From Lysobacteraceae bacterium (lineage in GTDB: Bacteria > Pseudomonadota > Gammaproteobacteria > Xanthomonadales > Ahniellaceae): 64,000 nucleotides of DNA. Positions 25,769-39,015 of the stretch are shown in pieces. The stretch spans positions 16,923 to 80,922 of the forward strand of contig PVBP01000003.1 in the NCBI GenBank assembly GCA_002995625.1. Reading direction: 5' to 3'. Position 1 is the stretch's first letter, and each line of letters opens with the position of its first letter. The notes beneath the pieces are model-generated. The model did not search any database, had not been told where the DNA came from, and saw nothing but the letters and a program-made list of their open reading frames with translations. A program made the translations under genes and the position numbers.

Positions 25769-26329
25769 CTACGAGTCGCCGGCGGGTCCTGCGACGTCGC
25801 AGCGAACCGCCTCCCGGCGCGTCCTGCCGCTGTTGCTGGTGACGAGGCGCACCCCGTCGAGCGCAGGTCGCCGCGGGTCGCAGATCGTCATCGTCACATT
25901 GCTGCCGTCCGGCCGGCCGCTGGGCTGGAACACGATCACGCGCCGACCGGCGCTCGAGCGCAGTTCGAGCCGAGAACTCGGCGGGAACACGCGCACCAGC
26001 AGCTCATGGGGACCTCTCGTCCGGTTGCGGTCCGGGTCCTCGAAGGCGATGAAGCCGTCCTGCCACGACACGCTCGACGTGCAGGTCGACCCGTCGAGCG
26101 ACGGGCAGATCGCGACCGGCGTGCGGCGCAGGATCGCGTGGCTGCGGGCGATCGCCTGGGCGTCGCGCCACGTGGCGGCGGCCGCAGTGATCGACTGACG
26201 GGCCAGCGCGTCGCCGAGCGCGGGCAGGCCAAGGGTCATCGCGATCGCAAGGACCGAAGCGAGGATCGAGCTCTCGATCAGGGTCTGGCCGCGCGCGGCG
26301 CGACGGCCGGCGGACGATGACGCGCGCAT
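25769..26329 (-). CDS. GspH/FimT-like pseudopilin, orphan
   Basis: A 186-residue pilin-like protein with leader ARG|QTLIESSILASVLAIAMTLGLPALGDAL (Glu5 present, Gln in place of the usual Phe1) and a GspH-type domain that shares the WQDGFIAFEDPDRNRTRG motif with FimT. ATG 26329 has GGAGA upstream. It was probably a close neighbour of tRNA-Asn and the pilin operon before the 6.3-kb element inserted between them. It is divergent from uvrB. It is likely a second minor pilin, but a DNA-uptake pseudopilin is possible. Confidence 0.85.
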   Translation of the reverse strand: MRASSSAGRRAARGQTLIESSILASVLAIAMTLGLPALGDALARQSITAAAATWRDAQAIARSHAILRRTPVAICPSLDGSTCTSSVSWQDGFIAFEDPDRNRTRGPHELLVRVFPPSSRLELRSSAGRRVIVFQPSGRPDGSNVTMTICDPRRPALDGVRLVTSNSGRTRREAVRCDVAGPAGDS

Positions 26330-26459
26330 TGGAAGTCTCCGGTGATGGACCGGCTGCCACCGTATGCGGGACGCATCGAATCGCCGATCGCCGATCGTCG
26401 CGGCGGCGTGTACGAAATCGTCGCGTCGGACCGGCGGTACTTCTGCGACCATTCGGCCA

Positions 26460-28493
<2,034 letters not shown>

Positions 28494-28529
28494 TGCCAGG
28501 CCTTTCCGCCGCGAACCGAGGGCGCGGAC

Positions 28530-29543
28530 TCACGGCTGGATCCAGCCGCGACGGACGAGGATGTCGACGAGGGCCTCGGTGTAGGCCGGCTTGTCGCGAT
28601 AGTCGAGGTGCGAATCGTCCGGCAGGTCGAACGCCGTCAGCGCCGGCTCGTCGGCGAAGTGCAGCACGCGGGCGCGCGTGCGCGCGGCCCACGGGTCCCA
28701 GTAGCGTTCGCGCGGGAAGATCTCGTCCTCGAGCGCCCGCCGAGTGCCGGAGATCGGCGTCTGGTAGACGATCACCGTCCCGCCGCGACGCTGGATCGCG
28801 TCGATCCATCCGTCGACTTCCGCCAGCTCCGCGAGGAAGCGCTCCGGCGGGATGCCCGGGTCGAGCGCGGCCCGGTTCGCCGCGACGTGTTCGTCGAACT
28901 GCGCCCGCGCCAGCGCCGGATCGGTGCGCGCATAGTCGATGTCGCAGCTGCGGTCGGCGTGGAACACCGAATACGGCCGAAACGGCTCGCCGTCGCCGGC
29001 GAGCCATCGGCGCAGCGTGTTCGGCAGGCTGAGGTCGTGCTGCGCGACGACGGCGCGCGACTGCCACAGGTTCAGCAGGACGCGGTTCAGGGCCAGGCTC
29101 GGCGAGAACTCGCGCGCCGCGTAGTCGATCCACGGCTGCTGCAGGTCCCACATCGGCCGCGTGAGCCCGCGCGTGTCGACGTCGACCAGCACGGTGCCGC
29201 GGAATTCCTCGTCGGCGGCGAGGTCTCGGAGCACCGCGAGCGGATAGAGCGCATTGATCGCGAGCATCACCGGCCGATGGCGCGGCAGCCGTTCGCGCAG
29301 CAGCGCGAGGTCCGCGCCGCACAGGATCCGCGAGGCACCGAGGATCACGAACGGCTCGCGTCGGGTGAGGTCCACCCGAGAGCGCTCGAGCGCCCAGAGC
29401 GCCTTCGAATCGATCACCTGCGGCCCGTAGCCGGCGCCGCGCCAGTACGCCTCGGCGACGCCGACGATCGCGGCCGCCAGCAGCGCCGCGGCGGGCAGCA
29501 GCACGCCCCAGCGGCGTTCAGAACTGGAAGTAGATGAAGGCAT
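28530..29543 (-). CDS. SGNH-like (AlgJ/AlgX-type) protein partner of MBOAT
   Basis: A 337-residue protein with one N-terminal membrane segment (about 13-32) and a periplasmic domain. FVILGASRILCG near 70 and DDSHLDYRDKPAY near 316 resemble block I (G-x-S) and the Asp-x-x-His block of SGNH-type acyltransferases such as AlgX/AlgJ and DltD. Its start overlaps the end of the upstream MBOAT gene by 26 bp. The pair would pass acyl groups across the membrane (MBOAT) and onto a periplasmic glycan (SGNH). The acceptor is unknown because no polysaccharide genes adjoin it. Confidence 0.72.
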   Translation of the reverse strand: MPSSTSSSERRWGVLLPAAALLAAAIVGVAEAYWRGAGYGPQVIDSKALWALERSRVDLTRREPFVILGASRILCGADLALLRERLPRHRPVMLAINALYPLAVLRDLAADEEFRGTVLVDVDTRGLTRPMWDLQQPWIDYAAREFSPSLALNRVLLNLWQSRAVVAQHDLSLPNTLRRWLAGDGEPFRPYSVFHADRSCDIDYARTDPALARAQFDEHVAANRAALDPGIPPERFLAELAEVDGWIDAIQRRGGTVIVYQTPISGTRRALEDEIFPRERYWDPWAARTRARVLHFADEPALTAFDLPDDSHLDYRDKPAYTEALVDILVRRGWIQP

Positions 29544-30948
29544 GCGAGGTTCCGGGAGAGAGCACGATCGCCGCTGCCATCAGGCCGAGCGCGAGTGCGA
29601 CCAGCGGGGCGGGCGTGCTCGCGAGCAGCTCCTCGGCCGTGGTCGAGCGCATCGCCCAGTGGACCGCGACGATCGCCGCGAACACGAGCAGCGCGAGCGT
29701 GTCGCGCGCGTCGCGCGCCGACCAGGACGCGACGAGACCGGGCAGGTCGGCAAGCGCACGACTCACCGCGAGCGCGTGGTCGAGGTCGGAGGCGCGGAAC
29801 CAGACCCACGTGTAGACGACCGCCGCCAGCGTCAGCGCGGCCCAGGCGGTGCGTCCGATCCGGCCGGCGGCCTCCGGTCGGAACCAGCCCCGGTTCGCCA
29901 GCACGCGCTCGACGACCAGCCACGATCCGTGCAGGCCGCCCCAGATCACGAAGTGCCAGGCCGCGCCGTGCCACAGCCCGCCGATCAGCATCGTCAGCAT
30001 CAGGTTGCGCAGGGTCAGCCAGCGTCCGAGCCGGCTGCCGCCGAGCGGGACGTACAGGTAGTCGCGCAGCCAGGTCGACAGCGAGATATGCCAGCGGCGC
30101 CAGAAGTCCGAGAAGCCGCTGGCCGCGTAGGGGAAGCGGAAGTTGAGCGGCAGGTGGAAGCCGAGGCAGCGCGCCGCGCCGATCGCGGTGGTCGAGTAGC
30201 CGGCGAAGTCGCAGAAGATCTGGCCGGCGAAGGCGATGGTCCCGGTCCATGCGCCGAGCGCGGTCGCGGCGCCCGGATCGGCGTAGCCGGCGTCGGCGAC
30301 CGGCGCGAAGATCCCGTCGGCGAGCACGATCTTCTGGAACAGTCCCAGCACCATCAGCGACAGGCCCACGCCGAGGTCCGGCAGGGTCGAGCGCCGCGGC
30401 TCGGCGAGCTGGTGGCGCATGTGGCCGAAGCGCACGATCGGTCCGGCCACCAGCTGCGGGAAGAACGCGACGTACAGCGCGTAGTCGCGCCAGCTCCGGA
30501 TCGGCGACACGCGGCCGCGGTAGACGTCGATCGCATACGAGATCGACTGGAAGGTGTAGAACGAGATGCCGACCGGCAGCACGAGGCCGAGGTCGGGTGC
30601 CTGCCAGTGGATGCCGAAACGCTCCAGCGACCAGGCGACGTTCCCGAGGATGAAGTACTGGTACTTGAAGGTCGCGAGGATCCCGAGGTTCACGGCCAGG
30701 GACAGCCGCAGCCACGGCAGGCGCTCGGGCTGGCGGTCGATCGCGGCCATCCGCCGCGCGACCCACCAGTCGAGCGTGCTCGAGCCGGCCAGCAGCAGCA
30801 CGAACGGCGGGTTCCACGCCGCGTAGAAGATCCAGCTCGCCGCCAGCAGGAATCGCTTGCGGGCCTCCCAGCCGGCGATCGCGTTCGCGATCGCGAGCAC
30901 GCCGCCGAAGAAGGCGAGGAAGGTCAGACTATCGAAGGGCATCGGCAA
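29518..30948 (-). CDS. MBOAT-family membrane O-acyltransferase (AlgI-like)
   Basis: A 476-residue polytopic membrane protein of the AlgI/DltB class. It contains the family core LNFRFPYAASGFSDFWRRWHISLSTWLRDYLYVPLGG (269-304) and GGLWHGAAWHFVIWG with the invariant catalytic His327. VLPVGISFYTFQSISYAIDVYRG (124-146) is another AlgI signature. It takes acyl groups, usually acetyl, across the inner membrane. It overlaps the SGNH-like gene downstream. Start ATG 30948; Met3 (30942) is equally possible. Confidence 0.92.
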   Translation of the reverse strand: MPMPFDSLTFLAFFGGVLAIANAIAGWEARKRFLLAASWIFYAAWNPPFVLLLAGSSTLDWWVARRMAAIDRQPERLPWLRLSLAVNLGILATFKYQYFILGNVAWSLERFGIHWQAPDLGLVLPVGISFYTFQSISYAIDVYRGRVSPIRSWRDYALYVAFFPQLVAGPIVRFGHMRHQLAEPRRSTLPDLGVGLSLMVLGLFQKIVLADGIFAPVADAGYADPGAATALGAWTGTIAFAGQIFCDFAGYSTTAIGAARCLGFHLPLNFRFPYAASGFSDFWRRWHISLSTWLRDYLYVPLGGSRLGRWLTLRNLMLTMLIGGLWHGAAWHFVIWGGLHGSWLVVERVLANRGWFRPEAAGRIGRTAWAALTLAAVVYTWVWFRASDLDHALAVSRALADLPGLVASWSARDARDTLALLVFAAIVAVHWAMRSTTAEELLASTPAPLVALALGLMAAAIVLSPGTSHAFIYFQF

Positions 30949-31063
30949 TCCCGCGGCGACGGACGATTGTCGGGCGGCCGGCCGCGAAGGGCCAGCGCGG
31001 CGGAGGGGTGTCGGGCGCGGGCTGGCGTGGACGGTTCGGGCGCGCTATCCTTCGGGGCTCTTT

Positions 31064-31138
31064 GGGCGCGTAGCTCAGCGGTAGAGCACTACCTTGACAT
31101 GGTAGGGGTCACAGGTTCGATCCCTGTCGCGCCCACCA
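31064..31138 (+). tRNA. tRNA-Val (GAC)
   Basis: 75-nt cloverleaf with acceptor GGGCGCG/CGCGCCC, anticodon loop TTGACAT (GAC), T-arm CAGGTTCGATCCCTG and encoded CCA. A TATCCT box at 31046-31051 may be its -10. Confidence 0.97.
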
Positions 31139-31256
31139 CGCCAGCCGGCGTGGCCCCCCGGAGATGGCGAGGCGTAGTCCGAACGGACACGATCACGATG
31201 ACGCGAGGCACCGGCAACCACTGACCCGCGGCGCGCCGCCTCGCCTCCGGACCCGA

Positions 31257-31277
31257 GGGCGCTCCGCGCCCTTTTTT
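31257..31277 (+). terminator. Intrinsic terminator after tRNA-Val, upstream of thrS
   Basis: Stem GGGCGC/GCGCCC (31257-31262, 31266-31271) with a 3-nt loop and six T residues. It lies 35 bp before the thrS ATG, so it could also act as a leader attenuator for thrS. Confidence 0.85.
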
Positions 31278-31312
31278 GTGCCCAGGATCCGGAACTTTCC
31301 GGAGCCATCCCG

Positions 31313-33247
31313 ATGATCACGATCACGCTACCCGACCAGAGCCAGCGCCAGTTCGAGCATCCGCCCAGCGTCGGCGACGTCGCCGCGTCGATCGGCGCCG
31401 GCCTCGCGAAGGCGGCGCTGGCCGGCAAGGTCGACGGTCGGCTGGTGGACCTGTCCTTCCGCGTCGACCGCGACGCCGCGCTCGAGATCGTCACCGACAA
31501 GCACCCCGACGCGCTCGAGATCATCCGCCACTCGACCGCCCACCTGCTCGCGCAGGCGACCCAGCGCCTGTTCCCGGACACCCAGGTCACGATCGGCCCG
31601 GTGATCGACAACGGCTTCTACTACGACTTCGCGCGCGACAAGCCGTTCACGCCCGAGGACCTCGAACGCATCGAGGCCGAGATGGCGCGGATCGTCGCCG
31701 AGTCGCTGCCGGTCGAGCGCCGGGTGATGGCGAAGGACGAGGCGATCGCGTTCTTCAAGGCCAAGGGCGAGCACTTCAAGGCCGAGATCATCGACGACAT
31801 CATCCCGCCGGGCGAGGAAATCTCGCTGTACGGGCAGGGCGAGTGGGTCGACCTGTGCCGCGGCCCGCACGTGCCGAACACCGGCAAGCTCGGCGCCTTC
31901 AAGCTGATGCGCGTCTCCGGCGCCTACTGGCGCGGCGACCAGAACAACCAGCAGCTCCAGCGCGTCTACGGCACCGCGTGGCGCAACGACAAGGAGCTCA
32001 AGGCCTACCTGACCCAGATCGAGGAAGCCGAGAAGCGCGACCACCGCCGCCTCGGCCGCCAGCTCGACCTCTTCCACTTCCAGGAAGAGGGTCCGGGCCT
32101 CGTGTTCTGGCACCCGAAGGGCTGGGCGATCTGGCAGGTCGTCGAGCAGTACATGCGCCGCGTCTACCGCGACCACGGCTACCAGGAGGTCCGCTGCCCG
32201 CAGATCCTCGACAAGTCGCTGTGGGAGAAGACCGGGCACTGGGAGAACTACCGCGACCACATGTTCACGACGGCCTCGGAGAACCGCGACTACGCGCTGA
32301 AGCCGATGAACTGTCCGGGGCACGTGCAGATCTTCAACCACGGCCTGCACAGCTACCGCGACCTGCCGATCCGCTACGGCGAGTTCGGGGCCTGCCACCG
32401 CAACGAGCCCTCGGGCGCGCTGCACGGCCTCCTGCGCGTGCGCGGCTTCACCCAGGACGACGGCCACATCTTCTGCACGGAGTCGCAGATCGAGGGCGAA
32501 GTGGTCGCGTTCCATCGCCAGGCGATGGACGTCTACCGCGACTTCGGCTTTTCCGACGTCGCGGTCAAGCTGGCGCTGCGGCCCGAGAAGCGCATCGGCG
32601 ACGACGCGATGTGGGACCAGGCCGAGGCGGCACTGCGCAAGGCGCTCGCGGCCTGCGGGGTCGAGTGGGAGGAACTGCCCGGCGAAGGCGCCTTCTACGG
32701 GCCCAAGGTCGAGTACCACCTGCGCGACTCGATCGGCCGCGCGTGGCAGGTCGGCACGATCCAGGTCGACTTCTTCATGCCGGGCCGGCTGGGCGCCGAG
32801 TACGTGACCGAGGATTCCGGCCGCCGGACCCCGGTGATGCTGCACCGCGCGATCGTCGGCTCGCTCGAGCGCTTCATCGGCATGCTGATCGAGCACCACG
32901 CCGGCGCGATGCCGGCCTGGCTGGCCCCGGTGCAGGCGGTCGTCATGAACATCACCGACGCCCAGGCCGACTACGCCGCGGCGGCTGCAAAAACCCTTCA
33001 AAATCAAGGCTTCCGGGTCGAGGCCGATTTGCGCAACGAGAAGATCGGCTATAAGATCCGCGAGCACACGTTGAAGAAGGTGCCGTTCCTGCTGGTCGTC
33101 GGCGACCGGGAGAAGGAACAGGGGACGCTCGCCGTGCGCGCGCGCTCGGGCGAGGATCTGGGGTCGATGGCCCTCGATGCCGTCGTCTCGCGGCTTCGCG
33201 CGGAGCTCCCGGAACACCGGACGCCTGGGATGGCGACGGTGCAGTGA
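31313..33247 (+). CDS. thrS: Threonine--tRNA ligase
   Basis: A 644-residue class II synthetase. It has an N-terminal TGS domain (1-60), the editing domain with [10 protein letters not shown] near 73, the catalytic core with motif 2 ([26 protein letters not shown] near 362-387), the zinc ligand region MNCPGH near 334, motif 3 ([15 protein letters not shown] near 505) and the anticodon-binding domain. Length is standard (E. coli 642). It begins the translation operon thrS-infC-rpmI-rplT-pheST-ihfA, preceded by a terminator-like hairpin. Confidence 0.98.
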   Translation: MITITLPDQSQRQFEHPPSVGDVAASIGAGLAKAALAGKVDGRLVDLSFRVDRDAALEIVTDKHPDALEIIRHSTAHLLAQATQRLFPDTQVTIGPVIDNGFYYDFARDKPFTPEDLERIEAEMARIVAESLPVERRVMAKDEAIAFFKAKGEHFKAEIIDDIIPPGEEISLYGQGEWVDLCRGPHVPNTGKLGAFKLMRVSGAYWRGDQNNQQLQRVYGTAWRNDKELKAYLTQIEEAEKRDHRRLGRQLDLFHFQEEGPGLVFWHPKGWAIWQVVEQYMRRVYRDHGYQEVRCPQILDKSLWEKTGHWENYRDHMFTTASENRDYALKPMNCPGHVQIFNHGLHSYRDLPIRYGEFGACHRNEPSGALHGLLRVRGFTQDDGHIFCTESQIEGEVVAFHRQAMDVYRDFGFSDVAVKLALRPEKRIGDDAMWDQAEAALRKALAACGVEWEELPGEGAFYGPKVEYHLRDSIGRAWQVGTIQVDFFMPGRLGAEYVTEDSGRRTPVMLHRAIVGSLERFIGMLIEHHAGAMPAWLAPVQAVVMNITDAQADYAAAAAKTLQNQGFRVEADLRNEKIGYKIREHTLKKVPFLLVVGDREKEQGTLAVRARSGEDLGSMALDAVVSRLRAELPEHRTPGMATVQ

Positions 33248-33268
33248 TCGGCGTTTGGAGGAACCTAC

Positions 33269-33790
33269 ATCAGCATCGACAGCAAACCGAACCGTCGCAA
33301 CGAGGAGATCCGCGTCCCGCGCGTGCGGGTGATCGCGGCCGACGGCACCCAGCTCGGCATCATGAGCCGCGACCAGGCCCTTCAGACGGCGTTCGACGCC
33401 GACCTCGATCTGGTCGAGATCCAGCCGAACGCGGACCCGCCGGTCTGCAAGATCATGGATTTCGGCAAGTTCCGGTTCGAGCAGCAGAAGAAGGCGAACG
33501 AGGCGAAGAAGAAGTCGAAGCAGGTCGAGATCAAGGAACTCAAGTTCCGGCCGACCACCGACGACGGCGACTACCAGATCAAGCTCCGCAACCTGCGCCG
33601 CTTCATCGCGGAGGGCGACAAGGTCAAGGTCAACATCCGGTTCCGGGGTCGCGAGATGGCGCACACGGAACTGGGCGCCGCGATGGCCAAGCGCCTCGAG
33701 GCCGACCTCCAGGACGAGGTCACGATCGAGCAGATGCCGCGCTTCGAGGGGCGGCAGATGGTGATGATGCTGGCGCCGAAGAAGCGCTGA
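33269..33790 (+). CDS. infC: Translation initiation factor IF-3 with ATC start codon
   Basis: IF-3 proofreads initiation and prevents 70S reassociation. The 173-residue product starts (M)[21 protein letters not shown], matching family N-termini, and contains [22 protein letters not shown] and [10 protein letters not shown]. The conserved N-terminus is only included if translation starts at ATC 33269-33271, which is preceded by a perfect GGAGGA 6 bp upstream. Rare AUU/AUC starts are known for infC and underlie autoregulation by IF-3, so this is a real start and not an error. The next canonical start, GTG 33323, would remove the first 18 residues. It lies 21 bp after thrS. Confidence 0.95.
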   Translation: MSIDSKPNRRNEEIRVPRVRVIAADGTQLGIMSRDQALQTAFDADLDLVEIQPNADPPVCKIMDFGKFRFEQQKKANEAKKKSKQVEIKELKFRPTTDDGDYQIKLRNLRRFIAEGDKVKVNIRFRGREMAHTELGAAMAKRLEADLQDEVTIEQMPRFEGRQMVMMLAPKKR

Positions 33791-34011
33791 GCAGTTGGTA
33801 CCGGAGCGCGGCGCGCCCCGGTGTGGTCGCGGGGCCCGGACGGAATCGGGCCGCGGGGCGCGCTCCCTCGAGGGGCCCGCTCCACCGCAGGATGAACAGG
33901 AACCCGCCCGGGCCCCGTGCCCCGGCCTAGACAAGCCGGTACGAGTAGGACGGAAAGCGTGGCGAAGGCCACCACTCGGACCAGTCCAAGACGACGAAAG
34001 GGAAAGCACCC

Positions 34012-34215
34012 ATGCCCAAGATCAAGGTCAAGACCAACCGGGCCGCGGCGAAGCGGTTCCGGAAGACGGCCTCCGGCAAGTTCAAGGCCGGCCACGCCTT
34101 CAAGAGCCACATCCTCACGAAGAAGTCGACCAAGCGGAAGCGCAACCTCCGCGGTCCCAACCACGTCCGCGCCGAAGACGCAGGCCGCGTCGCGCGCATG
34201 CTGCCCTACGCGTAA
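34012..34215 (+). CDS. rpmI: 50S ribosomal protein L35
   Basis: A 67-residue basic protein with [35 protein letters not shown] and the KRKRNLRG motif, complete and typical of L35. The 221-bp gap after infC is GC-rich with several possible hairpins. In E. coli the corresponding leader is the target of L20 autoregulation; that role here is inference. Confidence 0.98.
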   Translation: MPKIKVKTNRAAAKRFRKTASGKFKAGHAFKSHILTKKSTKRKRNLRGPNHVRAEDAGRVARMLPYA

Positions 34216-34227
34216 GGAGAGACGACC

Positions 34228-35668
<1,441 letters not shown>

Positions 35669-35717
35669 TCTTGCCGGGCCGGCCGCGCGCCGGCCGCCTG
35701 CGCCTGGAGTCCCCCGC

Positions 35718-38102
35718 ATGAAGTTTTCCGAGAACTGGCTGCGCGAACGGGTCGCGATCGACGCGACCCGCGAGGCCCTGGTCGAGCGCCTGACGATGGC
35801 CGGCCTCGAGGTCGAGGGCGTCGAACCCATCGGCGACGGGCTCGACCTGGTGGTCGTCGCCGAGATCCTGTCCGCCGAGCCGCATCCGAACGCCGATCGC
35901 CTGCGCGTGTGCCGGGTCTCGACCGGCGATGCCGCGGCGCCGGTGACGATCGTCTGCGGCGCGCCGAACGCGCGCGCGGGCCTGCGCGCGCCGCTGGCGC
36001 GACCCGGCGCGCGGCTGCCGAACGGCACGACGATCCGGGTCGCCGCGGTGCGCGGCGTCGAGTCCCACGGCATGCTGTGCTCGGCCGCCGAGCTCGGGCT
36101 CGCGGCCGACGCCTCGGGCCTGCTCGAACTGCCGGGCGATGCCCCGGTCGGCGCCCCGCTGGCGCAGTGGCTGGGGCTGCCCGATGCGAGCCTCGAACTC
36201 AAGCTCACGCCGAACCGTCCGGACTGCCTCGGCATGGAGGGCCTCGCCGCCGAGGTCGCGACGCTGTTCGATGCGCCGCGCCGCGCGCTCGAGGTGCCGG
36301 TGGTCGCCGTCACCTCGCCGCGCGCGCCGCCGATCCGGATCGACGCGCCGGCGGCGTGCCCGCGTTACCTCGGTCGCGCGATCGAGGACGTCGACCCGAG
36401 CCGCCCGACGCCGCAGTGGATGGTCGAGCGCCTGCGTCGAGCCGGGATCCGTTCGATCAGCGCGATCGTCGACTGCACCAACTACGTGATGCTCGAGCTC
36501 GGCCAGCCGATGCACGCCTTCGACCTCGACCGCATCGGCGGCGGCATCGTCGTGCGGATGGCGCGTGAGGGCGAGCGCCTCGTGCTGCTCGACGAGCGCG
36601 AGGTCGCGCTCGACCCGGGCTTCCTCGTGATCGCCGATGCCGGCGCGCCGCTCGCGGTGGCCGGCGTGATGGGCGGCCACGGGTCGCGGGTCACCGACGC
36701 GACCCGGCACCTGTTCCTCGAGAGCGCGCATTTCGCGCCGGATGCGATCATCGGCCGCGCGCGCAAGCTGGGCCTGCACACCGACGCCTCGCACCGCTTC
36801 GAGCGCGGCGTCGATCCGGCGCTGCCGGAGCGCGCGCTCGAACGGCTGAGCGCGCTGCTGCTGGAGGTCGTGGGCGGGCGCGCCGGGCCGATCGTGCGCG
36901 CCGAGCATCCCGATGCGCTGCCCTCGCGGCCCGAGATCCGCCTGCGGCGCGAGCGCCTGGCGCGGGTGCTCGGCATGTCGATCCGCGACGGCCGCGTCGA
37001 GGCGATCCTGCGCGGCCTCGACATGCGCGTCGAGGCCGGCGCGGACGGCTGGACCGTGGTGCCGCCGACGCGGCGCTTCGACCTCTCGATCGAGGAAGAC
37101 CTGATCGAGGAGGTCGCGCGCGTGCACGGCTACGACGCGGTCCCGACGCGGCTGCCGGGCGTCGGCGGCCGCGTCGCCGCGCCGACCGAGGCGCGGGTGC
37201 CCGACTCGGTGCTGCGCGGCGTGCTGACCACGCGCGGCTACGTCGAGGCGATCAACTTCGCCTTCGTGCCTCCGGCCTGGCTCGAGGCCTGGCAGCTGGC
37301 CGAGGGCGCGATCGCGCTGGCGAATCCGCTGTCGGCCGACCTCGCGGTGATGCGCACCGCGCTGCTGCCTGGGCTGGTCGATGCGATCCGGCGCAACCTC
37401 GCGCGCCAGCAGACGCGGGTGCGCCTGTTCGAGACCGGGCGCGTGTTCCGGGCCGGACCCGACGGGCCGGTCGAGACGCAGCGCGTGGCGCTCGCGGCCT
37501 GCGGCAGCGCCGCGGCCGAGCAGTGGGGCGTTCGCGCGCGACCGATGGACTGGTACGACCTGCGCGGCGACGTCGAGCACCTGTTCGCCCTGCTCGGGGC
37601 CGCGCGCGCGGACATCCAGCTCGAGCCGGCCAGCGACCCGTGGCTGCACCCGGGGCGCTCGGCGCTCGTGCGGCGCGACGGCGCCGCGATCGGGCGCGTC
37701 GGCGTGCTGCATCCGCGGTTGGCCAAGCGGCTCGACCTCGGGCTCGACGTGCACGTCGCCGAGTTCGACCTCGACCCGCTGGTCGCGCGCGAACTGCCGC
37801 GAGCCACCGCGATCTCGCCGTTTCCGCAGGTACGGCGCGACCTCGCGCTGGTCGTGCCGGACGAGGTGCCGTTCGCCGCGTTGGCGGCGTCGGTCCGGCG
37901 CGCGGCCGGGGCGGTGCTGAAGGACCTCGTGCTGTTCGACGAGTACCGGGGGCCGGGAATGCCCGCCGGTCGGCGAAGTCTCGCTATCGGCTTGATTTTG
38001 CAGGACGATTCCCGCACTCTCATCGACCCGGACGTCGACGCGGTGGTCTCCGCCGTGACCGACGCCGCCGGGGCAGAGTTCCGGGCGACGCTGAGGGCCT
38101 GA
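35718..38102 (+). CDS. pheT: Phenylalanine--tRNA ligase beta subunit
   Basis: A 794-residue protein of normal length. It has the [12 protein letters not shown] start, an EMAP/OB-like tRNA-binding domain (about 39-148), the B3/B4 editing domain, B5, the inactive class II core ([11 protein letters not shown] near 500) and the C-terminal anticodon-binding domain ([15 protein letters not shown]). ATG 35718 has GGAG 9 bp upstream; the longer frame beginning inside pheS is a shadow. It is followed by ihfA, as in most gammaproteobacteria. Confidence 0.98.
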   Translation: MKFSENWLRERVAIDATREALVERLTMAGLEVEGVEPIGDGLDLVVVAEILSAEPHPNADRLRVCRVSTGDAAAPVTIVCGAPNARAGLRAPLARPGARLPNGTTIRVAAVRGVESHGMLCSAAELGLAADASGLLELPGDAPVGAPLAQWLGLPDASLELKLTPNRPDCLGMEGLAAEVATLFDAPRRALEVPVVAVTSPRAPPIRIDAPAACPRYLGRAIEDVDPSRPTPQWMVERLRRAGIRSISAIVDCTNYVMLELGQPMHAFDLDRIGGGIVVRMAREGERLVLLDEREVALDPGFLVIADAGAPLAVAGVMGGHGSRVTDATRHLFLESAHFAPDAIIGRARKLGLHTDASHRFERGVDPALPERALERLSALLLEVVGGRAGPIVRAEHPDALPSRPEIRLRRERLARVLGMSIRDGRVEAILRGLDMRVEAGADGWTVVPPTRRFDLSIEEDLIEEVARVHGYDAVPTRLPGVGGRVAAPTEARVPDSVLRGVLTTRGYVEAINFAFVPPAWLEAWQLAEGAIALANPLSADLAVMRTALLPGLVDAIRRNLARQQTRVRLFETGRVFRAGPDGPVETQRVALAACGSAAAEQWGVRARPMDWYDLRGDVEHLFALLGAARADIQLEPASDPWLHPGRSALVRRDGAAIGRVGVLHPRLAKRLDLGLDVHVAEFDLDPLVARELPRATAISPFPQVRRDLALVVPDEVPFAALAASVRRAAGAVLKDLVLFDEYRGPGMPAGRRSLAIGLILQDDSRTLIDPDVDAVVSAVTDAAGAEFRATLRA

Positions 38103-38115
38103 CGGGGAGCGGGGC

Positions 38116-38442
38116 ATGGCATTGACCAAGGCCGAGATGGCCGAGCGGCTCTTCGAGACGGTCGGGCTCAACAAGCGCGAGGCCAAGGAGTTCGTGGACG
38201 ACTTCTTCGAGGTCGTGCGCGAGGCGCTGGCACGCGGCGAGCAGGTCAAGCTCTCGGGCTTCGGGAACTTCGACCTTCGCGAGAAGAACCAGCGCCCGGG
38301 GCGCAACCCCAAGACCGGGGAGGAGATCCCGATCTCGGCGCGTCGCGTCGTCACGTTCCGTCCAGGCCAGAAGCTCAAGGAGCGGGTCGAGGCCTACGCC
38401 GGGCCGCGGCCGGGCGGCAACGGCGCCGGCACCGAGGTCTGA
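38116..38442 (+). CDS. ihfA: Integration host factor subunit alpha
   Basis: A 108-residue DNA-bending protein with [32 protein letters not shown] and the [30 protein letters not shown] beta-arm, including the Pro that kinks DNA. It forms a heterodimer with IhfB. It lies 13 bp after pheT. IHF often assists P4-type integrases, so it may serve the element at 19.3-25.7 kb. Confidence 0.97.
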   Translation: MALTKAEMAERLFETVGLNKREAKEFVDDFFEVVREALARGEQVKLSGFGNFDLREKNQRPGRNPKTGEEIPISARRVVTFRPGQKLKERVEAYAGPRPGGNGAGTEV

Positions 38443-38450
38443 TCGGCGCG

Positions 38451-38807
38451 ATGTTCGACCAGGGCGACAACCAGGAACTGCCGGCGATCCCGGCCAAGCG
38501 CTACTTCACGATCGGCGAGGTCAGCGACCTGTGCCAGGTGAAGCCGCACGTCCTGCGCTACTGGGAGCAGGAGTTCCCGAACCTGAAGCCGGTCAAGCGC
38601 CGGGGCAACCGCCGCTACTACCAGCGCCACGACGTGCTGATGATCCGCCAGATCCGGGCGCTGCTCTACGAGCAGGGGTTCACGATCGGCGGCGCGCGTC
38701 AGCGCCTCGAGGGCGACCAGGGGCGGATGGAAGCCAGCATCACGGCCCAGGTCGTGCGCCAGGTCCGGATGGAGCTCGAGGAGCTGCTGCAGCTGCTGAA
38801 GCGCTGA
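38451..38807 (+). CDS. MerR-family transcriptional regulator
   Basis: A 118-residue protein with a MerR-type winged HTH (KRYFTIGEVSDLCQVKPHVLRYWEQEFPNLKPVKRRGNRRYY, about 16-57) and a short C-terminal coiled coil. It has no cysteine-containing metal-binding loop. This gene follows ihfA in many gammaproteobacteria, and its target is not established. It is 8 bp after ihfA. Confidence 0.93.
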   Translation: MFDQGDNQELPAIPAKRYFTIGEVSDLCQVKPHVLRYWEQEFPNLKPVKRRGNRRYYQRHDVLMIRQIRALLYEQGFTIGGARQRLEGDQGRMEASITAQVVRQVRMELEELLQLLKR

Positions 38808-38877
38808 TCGGCCGGCGCGTTCGTCCGGCGCCAGCGCCGGCTTGCCGCTACAATCCGGCCGAGACGATTCGCGCCGT

Positions 38878-38954
38878 CGGGGCGTAGCGCAGCCTGGTAG
38901 CGCACCACAATGGGGTTGTGGGGGTCGCGAGTTCGAATCTCGCCGCCCCGACCA
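38878..38954 (+). tRNA. tRNA-Pro (GGG)
   Basis: 77-nt cloverleaf with acceptor CGGGGCG/CGCCCCG, anticodon loop ATGGGGT (GGG), T-arm GAGTTCGAATCTC and encoded CCA. TACAAT at 38849-38854 is a likely -10. Confidence 0.97.
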
Positions 38955-39015
38955 GTCGCGAATCGCATCACTGCGCCGGCGGCGTCGCTACCCTACGGCG
39001 ACGACCTGCCCGCGC

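Noticed and set aside
31328..34009. 893-codon minus-strand ORF opposite thrS-infC
   Set aside because: Shadow of conserved housekeeping genes, with no motifs.
38842..39015. N-terminal extension of Pip reading through tRNA-Pro
   Set aside because: The translated tRNA gives the familiar GVAQPGSAPQWGCGGREFESRRP artifact and is not protein.
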